This document shows, piece after piece, positions 16,021 to 24,522 of a DNA stretch of 64,000 nucleotides. The stretch's first letter is position 1, and every line of letters starts with the position of its first letter. The notes under the pieces are model-generated. The model did not search any database and was not told where the DNA came from. It was given only the letters and a program-made list of their open reading frames with translations. The translations under genes and the position numbers were made by a program. The stretch lies in assembly GCA_040275305.1 (NCBI GenBank), contig JBEOJY010000041.1, forward strand, positions 31,201 to 95,200, given 5' to 3'. The DNA is from JBEOJY01 sp040275305. GTDB lineage: Bacteria > Pseudomonadota > Alphaproteobacteria > UBA9219.

Positions 16021-16481
16021 CTCCAAATAAGGCCGGATCACGTCCGGCTGTCGAAATCTACACCGATGGCGCATGCCGAGGTAACCCTGGCCCCGGCGGA
16101 TGGGGTGTCCTGTTGCGGTTTGGCGACGCGGAAAAGGAATTGTCTGGCGGCGAGCCCGGTACGACCAACAATCGTATGGAAATGATGGCGGCCATCATGG
16201 GGCTGGAATCGCTGACGCGCCCGTCGCGCGTGCGACTATACACCGACAGCCAGTATGTCCAGCAGGGCATCACCAAATGGCTTCCCCAATGGATCAAGCG
16301 TGGCTGGAAAACCGCCGACAAGAAGCCAGTCAAGAATGCGGATTTATGGCAGAGACTCGCCGCCGCTCGCGCTCCGCATGAGGTCGATTTCATCTGGGTC
16401 CGTGGCCACAATGGCCACCCAGAGAACGAGCGCGTCGACCGATTAGCCGTGGAAGCGGCAGCGCGAAGGCCTATTCGTTAA
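16017..16481 (+). CDS. rnhA: Ribonuclease HI
   Basis: 154 residues, standard length. It degrades RNA in RNA-DNA hybrids. VEIYTDGACRGNPGPGGWG, NNRMEMMAAI, LYTDSQYVQQGI and VRGHNGHPENERVDRLA supply the D-E-D-D metal site. The ATG overlaps the preceding stop (ATGA), suggesting translational coupling to the thrB-like gene. rnhB is also present at 51.8 kb. Confidence 0.97.
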   Translation: MTPNKAGSRPAVEIYTDGACRGNPGPGGWGVLLRFGDAEKELSGGEPGTTNNRMEMMAAIMGLESLTRPSRVRLYTDSQYVQQGITKWLPQWIKRGWKTADKKPVKNADLWQRLAAARAPHEVDFIWVRGHNGHPENERVDRLAVEAAARRPIR

Positions 16482-16564
16482 TGCAAGAATCATCGGCCTT
16501 GATCCTGACGACAGAATTGGTAACGTCCCTGTCGCCCATAATCGGCATATAACGGAGATATCGT

Positions 16565-17509
16565 ATGAGTTGGCGCATAGACAAGGCGATGTTTGAGACG
16601 CTTCCCCCCGGCCATCGGGCCATCGCCCATCGCTTGATGGAAGGCAGCCGCTACGTCCGTGGACAATTCGGCAGCCATCAGCGCCGCGTCCTCGCCTACA
16701 AGAACGGACAAAGCGGCTGGATCTTGAAGCCGTCCCTCGCGGCGCGACTGGTCGATCTGAGGGAAACCTTCCGCACCATGGCGCGGGAGTGTTTGTGTAT
16801 CTTCAGGCAGGCCGTGCGAGATTTCTATTTGCTAGGCAACCAGCCAACCAATCTTCAGCATGGGCAGAAGCCCGATTACGCCATCGTCGATTGCTCGGAC
16901 GCGCGCATTCAGCCGCATGCATGGTTTCAGGCCCGCGCCCCCGGTCAGGTGTTCTCGCTCCAGAATGTCGGAAGCTCGCTCGAAAACCCTCTGACTCCCA
17001 ACGAACTCAGCACCGACGCGAAAGACTTCATCACCTACGCGCGGCATATCGGAGTCAAGAAATTCATTATCTTCACCCACGGCAAATGCGGATGCATGGC
17101 CAATGCCGTCTGTCCGGATCACCAGAAGCCGATGGTCGGCGAAGCGACTCTGGAAAAGCAGGTCATTCGACAGATGGCGTTGCGCAAGCAGCACATCCAC
17201 GATCTGATCCAGCAAAAGGGAGAAGCGTATTTTCTGCAATATCTGGACGCGCCATCGGTCGATGGACTGGAAAGAACGAAACTTGCCGCCGAAATCGCGC
17301 ACGGACTACACTGCAAGAAACTGGCGGAGGATTACGTTGCTGCCCTCGACGCCAGCGAAGGCAAGACCGACGAGCCTTCCATGACCGTCTATCTTGTGCA
17401 CAAGGAATTGCGCACGCTGGATGCCCATATCTGGAACCCCAACACTGGCAGGTTCCTGAGACTATCCCACAACACCCCAATCCCCGATGTCGTCGAGGCA
17501 GTGAAGTAG
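16565..17509 (+). CDS. Long beta-carbonic-anhydrase-like protein
   Basis: 314 residues versus about 200-230 for a normal beta-carbonic anhydrase. The catalytic core is recognisable: CSDAR (Cys110, Asp112, Arg114), then SLQNVGSSLE, then IIFTHGKCGCM (His172, Cys175). These are the two zinc Cys, the zinc His and the Asp-Arg dyad of the family. An N-terminal extension of about 100 residues and a C-terminal segment with VYLVHKELRTLDAHIWNPNTG are unusual and are shared with the paralogue at 17771-18793. GGAG lies eight bases before the ATG. Hydration of CO2 is the likeliest reaction, but the extensions suggest another role or partner. Confidence 0.75.
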   Translation: MSWRIDKAMFETLPPGHRAIAHRLMEGSRYVRGQFGSHQRRVLAYKNGQSGWILKPSLAARLVDLRETFRTMARECLCIFRQAVRDFYLLGNQPTNLQHGQKPDYAIVDCSDARIQPHAWFQARAPGQVFSLQNVGSSLENPLTPNELSTDAKDFITYARHIGVKKFIIFTHGKCGCMANAVCPDHQKPMVGEATLEKQVIRQMALRKQHIHDLIQQKGEAYFLQYLDAPSVDGLERTKLAAEIAHGLHCKKLAEDYVAALDASEGKTDEPSMTVYLVHKELRTLDAHIWNPNTGRFLRLSHNTPIPDVVEAVK

Positions 17510-17524
17510 TCTTGCTGACTGTTG

Positions 17525-17761
17525 TCAATCGATCGTGAGAGTTGCGGCTTGCCGCGCCTGTCTGGTTTTATGGCCCATCTCGAATGCCTGAGTGAGCCAT
17601 GCCGGAACGGAAACTTCAGGGCGTTGCTGTTGCGCGCAAGTCTCGTGCGTTGGTGCGCGTAGTCCACCGAGATAGGCGAACGCCTGCTCGCCTTTGATGC
17701 AAGCAAGCTCGTGTGAAATAGGAGCGCGTGGATTGAGTATGACGATATCGCGGGAATCCAC
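17525..17761 (-). CDS. Small hypothetical protein
   Basis: 78 residues starting at a GTG nine bases after the stop of the beta-carbonic-anhydrase-like gene on the same strand. No family is recognised. The codon pattern resembles coding DNA and the tail PAWLTQAFEMGHKTRQARQ looks protein-like, but there is no clear ribosome site. It may be a real small gene or a remnant. Confidence 0.3.
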   Translation of the reverse strand: MDSRDIVILNPRAPISHELACIKGEQAFAYLGGLRAPTHETCAQQQRPEVSVPAWLTQAFEMGHKTRQARQAATLTID

Positions 17762-17770
17762 GCTCAGATA

Positions 17771-18793
17771 TTAAATGTAATTTTTTAAGAAATGACTAAT
17801 CTTATGTTTTATGGAAGGGAGTGAGGATTTTACACGGTTATTATAACCGCACATACGATGGCCTAAATCGATATAAGCTTTCACCAGATTGGAGGGAGCA
17901 TGATTCGTAATCCTTACGTATCTTCCCCTGTTTCGATTGTACATATGTATATTCGATAAATCGCGAATCTCTTGATGGACTAAAACAACCTGAATACCAG
18001 AATCTGGATAATACTTAGACAAATATTTTTCAAGCAACTCGACGTTCTTCAAGCCCTGCAACAGCTCAGCCGCAAGATATCTACGTTCATCTTGTTCAGG
18101 AACAAAGTCAATTTTTGCGACAGTGTCTTCTACTTTGGCAGGATCATTGGCAGCTTTGAACAGCCACTGTTTGGCCGCCGCCATTCTTCTCCACTGTTTG
18201 GCTTCTTCGCTAATCCCTTGTTCATCGCTAGAAAGGTGATTCTTGCCATCAAGCATAGCCTTCACATGACCGCATCTACCGTGAGAGGCAACCACAATAG
18301 TTTTGATCCCAAGGTGTGAAGTTAAAGCAATGTTCTGCTTAGTGCCCTCACTTAGCTCCCCGGGAGCATTGACATTTTCAACTGATCCGCCGACAACGGC
18401 TTGTATCGTAATCTTTCCGGGACGATCATCAATGATGATATCCGCTCGAGAATCCGCGCATCTAATTTTTGTATAATGAGGTTGCTGCTTTTTCCACAAA
18501 CTGAAGAGTCCCCCATTCCCATTGTTAATTTCATGAAAATTTCTCCAATTTCTTACGGATGAGCCCTGTACTTCCCGAGCAGCCATTCTAAAAAATTCAA
18601 AAATAGCCACGCTAATGCGGAAGAAACCTGAAGGAGCATCGTGCATGTGCTCATGAGAAAGAAAGCGCGCAAGTGATCTGTTCGAGGATTCCCGTATCTG
18701 TGTAATCAAAACTAATTCCGCTGGAGACCAATCAGGATTTTGCTCCATTAACTGATCTACGCTATTTCTCAGTGACGGATAGAATAACGGCAT
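17771..18793 (-). CDS. Second long beta-carbonic-anhydrase-like protein (AT-rich paralogue)
   Basis: 340 residues. Core motifs are CADSR (Cys112, Asp114, Arg116), QAVVGGSVEN, and VVASHGRCGHV (His171, Cys174), so all zinc ligands and the Asp-Arg dyad are kept. The C-terminal VVLVHQEIRDLSNIHMYNRNRGRYVRI aligns with the corresponding segment of the 16565 protein, showing common origin. The base composition is clearly more AT-rich than the neighbours, which suggests recent acquisition or relaxed constraint. GAGGGG precedes the ATG. It is convergent with its paralogue, with the 78-residue reading frame in between. Confidence 0.75.
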   Translation of the reverse strand: MPLFYPSLRNSVDQLMEQNPDWSPAELVLITQIRESSNRSLARFLSHEHMHDAPSGFFRISVAIFEFFRMAAREVQGSSVRNWRNFHEINNGNGGLFSLWKKQQPHYTKIRCADSRADIIIDDRPGKITIQAVVGGSVENVNAPGELSEGTKQNIALTSHLGIKTIVVASHGRCGHVKAMLDGKNHLSSDEQGISEEAKQWRRMAAAKQWLFKAANDPAKVEDTVAKIDFVPEQDERRYLAAELLQGLKNVELLEKYLSKYYPDSGIQVVLVHQEIRDLSNIHMYNRNRGRYVRITNHAPSNLVKAYIDLGHRMCGYNNRVKSSLPSIKHKISHFLKNYI

Positions 18794-18972
18794 AATGCCC
18801 CTCGTGCTTGTTGTTTAAATGACTAAGTGTTTCGCCTTTTGCGGCAAACCACGCTTTGCGCATGTCAGGCGAGCTGCTCTACGCTCCTCTTTTGCTTTCA
18901 TCAAGCTGTTTCAGGCAAGAATCTACAGAATTTAGGCAAACCGGAATTTTGCGACACAGCCCTAAACCGGGA

Positions 18973-19001
18973 CTTGTTTTGCCCATGGGGGGTAGCTATT
19001 T
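18973..19001 (+). promoter_or_regulatory. Possible RpoH-type promoter of grpE
   Basis: CTTG at 18973-18976 and GCTATTT at 18995-19001 (six of seven matches to CYTATNT) are separated by 18 instead of 17 bases. It lies about 70 bases before the grpE start, and the function fits. The sequence match is weaker than at dnaK. Confidence 0.4.
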
Positions 19002-19074
19002 ATGAAGCCAGCCTCCTATGTGACTGGGCGGCATTCCGAATTCTCCAATGGTTAACAAGTTAAGGATGCACGTT

Positions 19075-19674
19075 ATGAAGGACAAGGACTCCCACGGCAA
19101 ACCGGCCCCGGACCATGCCAGCCACGCGCAGGGCGGGGCAGACCATCACGCGCAAAACGCCAAACCGCATGAGGAGGAAGGACTCGCTAAGGATACCCAT
19201 GCAGCAGAACTTGTCTCCGCGAAAGAACAGCTCTTGCGGGCGCTGGCCGAGGTCGAAAATGTGCGCCGCCGTGGCCAGAAGGAGCGTGAAGACGCCTCGC
19301 GCTATGCCGTGTCGGGCTTCGCCAAGGATATGCTGGACGTCGCCGATAACCTGCGTCGGGCGCTTGACGCCATGGCCAGAATAAATGGCGGAGAATCCAT
19401 GGCCTCCGTGATCGGCGGGGTCGAAGCCACCGAGCGCCAGTTGCTCGCCGCTTTCGAACGCCACGGCATCAAGAAGATCAATCCTGTGGGCCAACCCTTT
19501 GACCCTAACTTCCACCGCGCGATGATGGAGGTCGAAGATTCCACGCACACGCCGGGCACTGTCGTGCAGGTTCTGCAGCCCGGCTACGTCATCCATGACC
19601 GCCTGTTGCGCGAAGCATTAGTCGCAGTTTCGAAAGCCGCGCCAGAGGCTCAAAAAGTCGACGCAACAGTTTAG
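19075..19674 (+). CDS. grpE: Nucleotide exchange factor GrpE
   Basis: 199 residues. GrpE releases ADP from DnaK. It has a charged, His-rich N-terminal tail, a long coiled-coil (AKEQLLRALAEVENVRRRGQKE), and the C-terminal beta domain with FDPNFHRAMMEVED and VLQPGYVIHDRLLREALV. AAGGA eight bases ahead supports the ATG at 19075 over an in-frame start at 19048. It stands alone, away from dnaK-dnaJ. Confidence 0.96.
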   Translation: MKDKDSHGKPAPDHASHAQGGADHHAQNAKPHEEEGLAKDTHAAELVSAKEQLLRALAEVENVRRRGQKEREDASRYAVSGFAKDMLDVADNLRRALDAMARINGGESMASVIGGVEATERQLLAAFERHGIKKINPVGQPFDPNFHRAMMEVEDSTHTPGTVVQVLQPGYVIHDRLLREALVAVSKAAPEAQKVDATV

Positions 19675-19744
19675 TCTTATGGCGTCAGTAAATCCTGTGT
19701 CGAGGATCTTCTGTGAATCTGTGGAGACAAACATCGCAAAGAGC

Positions 19745-19890
19745 GCCGTCGTTGCTACGCAACTATGGCGGACAGGTCGCCCCCAAGAGGGGGCTCGCAA
19801 CGACGGCGGAAGCAATCCAGAATCCCACAGGACACCCCCACCGACTCTGGATCGCCACGTCGCCTTCGGCTCCTCGCGATGACGGCCCTT
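19745..19890. repeat. Dispersed repeat family A, copy 1
   Basis: Contains GGGGGCTCGCAACGACGGCG, GAAGCAATCCAGAA and the mirror half CTCTGGATCGCCACGTCG...CTCCTCGCGATGACGG. Other members are at 33546, 44163 (decayed), 50675, 58748 (short) and 59932. It occupies most of the gap between grpE and the next gene. Confidence 0.75.
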
Positions 19891-19947
19891 GTTTGCGACG
19901 CTTGTCTTTTTTGTGTAAAGGGAAGGCCGTTTGTTGACGCAGTAGGA

Positions 19948-20943
19948 TTAGTCCTCTGCTTGGAGCCTTCTTAAGGTCAAAGCCGTAAGGCCAGCGGCGG
20001 CTGCGATCAACCCAAGCTTGATGGACAGGAGGCTGACGCTGGCCGCCGCGACGGCGAGAAGGATCAGACCGATATTGGAGACCATGATAATAAGCGCGAC
20101 TTTGTCATGACGGATCCACCTTGCGGCCGCTTTCTGATAAAAATGTTCGCAATGAGCTTTCCAAACTTTCTCGCCACGTAAGGCGCGGCGCATGATCGTC
20201 AAGCAGCTGTCGGTTAGATAATACATTGGCAGGATGATCGCAGCGGCCCATTCCCCATGTAGGGCAAGCGTGAGGAGACAAAAGCCCGTCAGATACCCAA
20301 GCGGTACGCTGCCAATATCGCCAAGAAAAATTTTTCCCGGATGCCAGTTGAGTGACAGAAAACCAAGCGAAGCCCCAACCAGCACTGCCGTCATAACGTC
20401 AAGTCCCGGTGCAAACAGGCCCGCCGCAGTCAGACAAAGCCCTACGCCTACAGCCAGTGAAATTGTTTCGATCCCAGTGATCCCGTCAATGCCATCCATG
20501 AAATTATAAATATTCATATACATGGCCCACCCGATGATGACGAGCGTGCGGTCGATCAGTAATGGCAGAACGCCTCCCAAAAGCATCTGATCTGGCAACC
20601 AGAAAAAGGTCCCCATAGCCGCCGCCACAAGGTGGACAATCAAACGAATGCCCGCAGGCACACCCTTGCGATCATCTTGCCAGGATATCAAGGCAGACAA
20701 GCTTAATCCTGCCAACAGCCACGAATAGGCATGGCCGTTCGGCAGCGTGAAATGATTCCAAAGAATTCCAGGAAGAATGGCGCCAAGAATGGCCCACCCC
20801 CCGCCGCGCGGAACTGGCAGTCTATGGGAGCTTCTGACATTGGGGCAGTCAAGAAACGCTAACTTAAGCAGCCAACGCCGAAGCCAGATCGTCAGGCCCA
20901 GCGACAGAAGAAAGGACAAACAAAGGAAAAGAAGTACAACCAT
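19948..20943 (-). CDS. WecA/MraY-family undecaprenyl-phosphate glycosylphosphotransferase
   Basis: 331 residues with about ten membrane segments. It transfers a sugar-1-phosphate from a UDP-sugar to undecaprenyl phosphate, the first membrane step of O-antigen-like glycan synthesis. Diagnostic loops are SSHRLPVPRGGG, LISWQDDRKGVP, NIYNFMDGIDGI (the catalytic Asp cluster), KIFLGDIGSVPLGY and HCEHFYQKA. The mix points to the WecA/WbpL branch rather than MraY. A PglF-type dehydratase 10 kb to the left could supply its substrate. The ribosome site is weak. Confidence 0.88.
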   Translation of the reverse strand: MVVLLFLCLSFLLSLGLTIWLRRWLLKLAFLDCPNVRSSHRLPVPRGGGWAILGAILPGILWNHFTLPNGHAYSWLLAGLSLSALISWQDDRKGVPAGIRLIVHLVAAAMGTFFWLPDQMLLGGVLPLLIDRTLVIIGWAMYMNIYNFMDGIDGITGIETISLAVGVGLCLTAAGLFAPGLDVMTAVLVGASLGFLSLNWHPGKIFLGDIGSVPLGYLTGFCLLTLALHGEWAAAIILPMYYLTDSCLTIMRRALRGEKVWKAHCEHFYQKAAARWIRHDKVALIIMVSNIGLILLAVAAASVSLLSIKLGLIAAAAGLTALTLRRLQAED

Positions 20944-21031
20944 TCAGCCACGATTTATATCATAAGCTCGCACAACTTCCAGCCACACAATTATGATCAT
21001 TACGCCCACACTACCCTACAGACAAGCGCAT

Positions 21032-21213
21032 GAGATCTCTTGCATATCCATATAAAAAAGACACCCTTTTTCGCGGGGGTGACACCGGGATTAATGGACG
21101 ATTTTTGCCGAAATCCTGTCATGCTCGCGACCTGCCGCGTCGTAGTTGCAGCAACGAAGACGGGAGGCGGGCATCCCATGTTCTAAACTTTTACAGTTAT
21201 ACAAGAGGTCTAT
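21032..21213. mobile_element. MITE-like element (repeat family C), copy 1
   Basis: About 182 bases bounded by imperfect inverted ends: AGATCTCTTGCATA at the left and the complement of ACAAGAGGTCT at the right. The inner part (GACACCC, TTAATGGACGAT, GCCGAAATC, GGCGGGCATCCCATGTTCT) is shared with 42856-43006. No reading frame of note. The 20944-21307 gap otherwise contains only a hairpin (ACAAGCG 21237-21243 with CGCTTGT 21268-21274) followed by T residues. Confidence 0.65.
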
Positions 21214-21307
21214 TGATATTGCAGAGATTATAAGTGACAAGCGCCTTGCTCGCCTTCGCGGGCATGACGCTTGTTTTTTAATAGAGAAGTTTTTCTCGAC
21301 AAGCCCC

Positions 21308-22993
21308 TCAGGCTTCGCGCACTTTTCTCAAAAATCCGTCGATCTCCGTGCGCAGATGTTCGGATTGCTTGGATAACTCGCTCGAAGCGCTGAGCACTTC
21401 ACTTGCCGCGCCGCGCGCTTCGCTTGATGCTTGCGTCACCACGACGATATTGCTCGTCACTTCGCTGGTTCCCGCTGAAGCTTGCTGCACATTGTTCGAA
21501 ATCTCCTTGGTCGCCGCCGTCTGTTCCTGTATCGCGTTGGCGATAGCGGTCGTAATCGTGTTCATCTGCTCGATCGTTTTACCAATCGAACGAATGGCGC
21601 TAACCGTGTCGGTGGACACATTTTGCACGGTCACGATCTTCTTGGAGATATCCTCGGTTGCTCGCGCCGTCTGATTGGCCAGATTCTTCACTTCGCTGGC
21701 CACGACTGCGAATCCTTTGCCAGCTTCGCCTGCGCGCGCGGCCTCGATCGTGGCGTTGAGCGCAAGAAGGTTGGTTTGTTCCGCGATATCCTGAATGAGC
21801 TTGACGACATCGCCGATCTGCGCCGCCGCTTCGGAAAGCGTCGAGACGGTCTCGTCCGTTTTCTTGACTTCCTTCACCGCGTTTTGCGCCACCTGAGATG
21901 ATTCGGTGATTTGCCGATTGATCTCGCCGATGGAAGCGGAAAGCTCTTCCGTGGCGGAAGCCACTGTGCTCACGCTCGACGAAGCCTCTTCAGTCGCAGC
22001 CGCGACGGTCGCCGATTGCCTGCTGGTCTGGTCGGCGATGTCCGACAGATGTTTGGAGTTCGCTTGTAACTCTGTCGCTGCGGACGCGACCACCTGCACG
22101 ATCTGCCCAACGCTATGCTCGAAGTCGTCGGCAAGCTTGTTCATACTTGTTTTCTTGTCGGCGGCTGCGCGGCGCTCCATCTCGGCCTGTTCGGATTTGA
22201 GCTTAGCCACCTGACGCGCGTTTTCCTGAAACACGCGCACAGTATTGGCCATCGTGCCGATCTCGTCGCGACGATCTTCCATGCCGACCTCGCCGGATGT
22301 GTCCCCGCCCGCCAACTGCTGCATGCTCGAGTTAAGCTGATCGATGGGCTTCGTAATGCTGCGCCCGATCATATTGGCGATAAATATGGCGATTAGGAGC
22401 AGCCCCCCAGCAACGATGCCAAGATGTTTTTCGACCTCCAAAACGTCTCGCGCGATGTCGTCCGCATAAATGCCGGTTCCGACCGCCCACTTCCAATCTG
22501 GCATGCCAGCGACATGAGAAATTTTAAGTTTGATCTTCCCGTCAGTATCTTTCCACATATAGCTGACGACGCCAACTTCTGTTTTCGAGGCCTCGATCAT
22601 ATTGCGGAATATATAATTGCCATCAGCATCTGTTGTTCCAAGCACGTCAGTGCCAACGATCTCTTTCTTGGGATGCCCTAACATTGTGCCGTCCCAGCCA
22701 AGCACGAAAAAGTAATTTGTTTTGTCGTAGCGGAGACTCGCAATCGTTTCCAAGGCGCGTTTTTGTGCTTCTTCTTCAGAAAACTCTCCGCTCTTTGCCC
22801 TTTGCTGGTAGGCGTGAGCAACCGAAAGAGCAGTGTCAGCCAGAGATTCTGTCTCCGTTTGCTTCGCTTTCGTCAGACTACCTTCGATGGAATAGGCCGC
22901 AATCCCAATGACTCCGATAATTCCGAGCGCGGCGACGGCCATCAACATGTAAATGCGGATATTGATTTTGACGCGAGCGAGCAAGTTTCCCAT
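21308..22993 (-). CDS. Methyl-accepting chemotaxis protein with Cache sensor domain
   Basis: 561 residues. First membrane segment about 10-30, a periplasmic single Cache (sCache_2-type) sensor about 40-185 with NYFFVLGWDGTMLGHPKKEIVG and DWKWAVGTGIYADDI, second membrane segment about 190-212, HAMP domain, then a long cytoplasmic coiled-coil. The conserved hairpin tip reads EQTNLLALNATIEAARAGEAGKGFAVVA, the CheA/CheW contact site. No C-terminal receptor pentapeptide is visible. The ligand is unknown; sCache_2 receptors often bind small carboxylates. Fits a motile cell carrying the flagellin genes at 58 kb. Confidence 0.93.
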   Translation of the reverse strand: MGNLLARVKINIRIYMLMAVAALGIIGVIGIAAYSIEGSLTKAKQTETESLADTALSVAHAYQQRAKSGEFSEEEAQKRALETIASLRYDKTNYFFVLGWDGTMLGHPKKEIVGTDVLGTTDADGNYIFRNMIEASKTEVGVVSYMWKDTDGKIKLKISHVAGMPDWKWAVGTGIYADDIARDVLEVEKHLGIVAGGLLLIAIFIANMIGRSITKPIDQLNSSMQQLAGGDTSGEVGMEDRRDEIGTMANTVRVFQENARQVAKLKSEQAEMERRAAADKKTSMNKLADDFEHSVGQIVQVVASAATELQANSKHLSDIADQTSRQSATVAAATEEASSSVSTVASATEELSASIGEINRQITESSQVAQNAVKEVKKTDETVSTLSEAAAQIGDVVKLIQDIAEQTNLLALNATIEAARAGEAGKGFAVVASEVKNLANQTARATEDISKKIVTVQNVSTDTVSAIRSIGKTIEQMNTITTAIANAIQEQTAATKEISNNVQQASAGTSEVTSNIVVVTQASSEARGAASEVLSASSELSKQSEHLRTEIDGFLRKVREA

Positions 22994-23502
22994 AGCTGTA
23001 CCCCATTATATTGTGATGATGTTTAGGCTTCTCGTATGCCATCTACGGACGCAGAACGAGGAGTTATTGGATGTAGAATAGTCTGGACTCTTGGCCAATT
23101 CCTCAGGACTTAAGATGAAGAACTACTGCATTCGAGTAAGTTATAAAAATATGAGCGCAACAAGAAATTTACAACAACAATATAACTGCATTCGATGGTA
23201 TGTAATATGAAGCGCCTTATAACTATTGCAAATGCGTCCTTACAATTGTCGAGATATATTGTGCATTGCTATGCACTTATGGAATTTGTACGACCATGCG
23301 AATGATGCTGCTGCGACAACCGCTCAGACGACGCAGTGACATGCTGGGCACACCATGAAAACAATCATGTGTATACCTCTAACCTCTCAAGAGTTTGGGA
23401 GTAGTCAAAAACCTAGCGAGATCTGATTCCCTCCCCCTTGCGGGGAGAGAATCCAGCATGTCCTGCGTCAAGGGTTGCCAACGCTTCACGTGCATAGAAG
23501 CG
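22994..23502. other. Intergenic gap, mostly featureless
   Basis: AT-rich leader of the chemoreceptor gene from 22994 to about 23300. A short CCCTCCCCCTTGCGGGGAGAG palindrome of the REP-like type lies near 23426-23460. No gene, tRNA or terminator is recognisable. Confidence 0.5.
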
Positions 23503-24210
23503 TTAGGCGCGGTCTTGTTCAGCCGCAAGAGAAGCCGTATCGACAAGCCTCAAGAAAGATCGCCGCGCCTGCATATCTTTTTTCTGTCTATATTCCCTCA
23601 TTTTCCGCAATCTTTCCGCTTCTTCATCGCGTGATCTCAGATAATTGTATAATGCGGAGGTATGGATAAACGACACGATATCGCATAAGCATAGGCTAAG
23701 ATTGTCGGGATCGGTAAGGGCCATGCCCGCGATCCCTTTTTCATGCAGCCAGATGCTGTACTGCATAAGGGCCACAAGACAGGCCATATCCTGTAACAGA
23801 GTTGATATTCTGGTCGCCGTGTATGAGCATTCGGCGCCGTCCCACCCATAGGCGATTCCGCAACGAGCCAGAGCATGGAAAAGATCGTTGCCGAACGAGC
23901 AGGCATCGGGTGGCCCCGCAAGCTCGGTCTTGATCCATTTTTTCATAGATTCGCGTCGCGAGTCTTGAGCATCAAAGCGAGGATTAAGCTGGATAGGCAT
24001 CCAGGAAAGCGCTTCAAGCCGCCTGTTAATTATCTTGAACGCGATGCGTTCGGCGCGTAGATAGGCGAAAGCGTAAGCCTCGCGCGGCATGTCGGCGGGA
24101 AGGACCGCATAATTGACAATGGACTGTTGTTCGGCGGCAAGTTTGGTCTGAACGCGATCAAGATGCGTTTTGAAGTCGTCGAGTGTCATTAAATTGGCCC
24201 GGCTTGTCAT
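23503..24210 (-). CDS. Hypothetical protein (unrecognised)
   Basis: 235 residues, no signal peptide. Mostly helical by composition, with YAFAYLRAERIAFKIINRRLEAL in the N-terminal half, a possible hydrophobic helix (MACLVALMQYSIWLHEKGIAGMAL) in the middle and a charged C-terminal helix (EEAERLRKMREYRQKKD). An internal ATG seven codons in (24189) is an alternative start. I recognise no family. Transcribed alone, away from mnmG. Confidence 0.6.
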   Translation of the reverse strand: MTSRANLMTLDDFKTHLDRVQTKLAAEQQSIVNYAVLPADMPREAYAFAYLRAERIAFKIINRRLEALSWMPIQLNPRFDAQDSRRESMKKWIKTELAGPPDACSFGNDLFHALARCGIAYGWDGAECSYTATRISTLLQDMACLVALMQYSIWLHEKGIAGMALTDPDNLSLCLCDIVSFIHTSALYNYLRSRDEEAERLRKMREYRQKKDMQARRSFLRLVDTASLAAEQDRA

Positions 24211-24522
24211 GGTGGCCCTGACCTTTTAATAAAGTAATGACTGAAAAATACCCTTTCATTCCAATGCGGTTAGGCGCTTGCGTATTGATTTCATGATAGA
24301 ACAAGAGCCTCTCTATATCGTTAAGATTGCGAAACAATCTAGACGTTTGAAATCATTTTGATATTATTGGCTAAATTCATTATGTTACGGCCATGCCAAA
24401 TAATTTCCCCAATCCGCTAAAGGGGCCGCCATTGCCAGAAGGCGACCTACCGCTTCGCATCCGCTCGCGATGACAAAGCTTATGGCTTGTAAAAAACATG
24501 AACGAGAACGACTATAACGCTT
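24211..24522. other. AT-rich leader of the mnmG-parB cluster
   Basis: Locally AT-rich around 24230-24400, which would suit promoters for both divergent genes. No DnaA box cluster and no parS-like palindrome is evident, although gidA/parAB regions often lie near oriC. Confidence 0.4.

Noticed and set aside
21237..21280. Plus-strand terminator between wecA-like and chemoreceptor genes
   Set aside because: The hairpin and T-run are real, but no plus-strand gene precedes it and the arms resemble the dispersed-repeat sequence, so a gene-specific terminator was not called.
24211..24522. Possible replication origin beside mnmG
   Set aside because: The region is AT-rich and the gene order is origin-like, but no DnaA box cluster was found and mnmG-rsmG-parAB also occurs away from origins.
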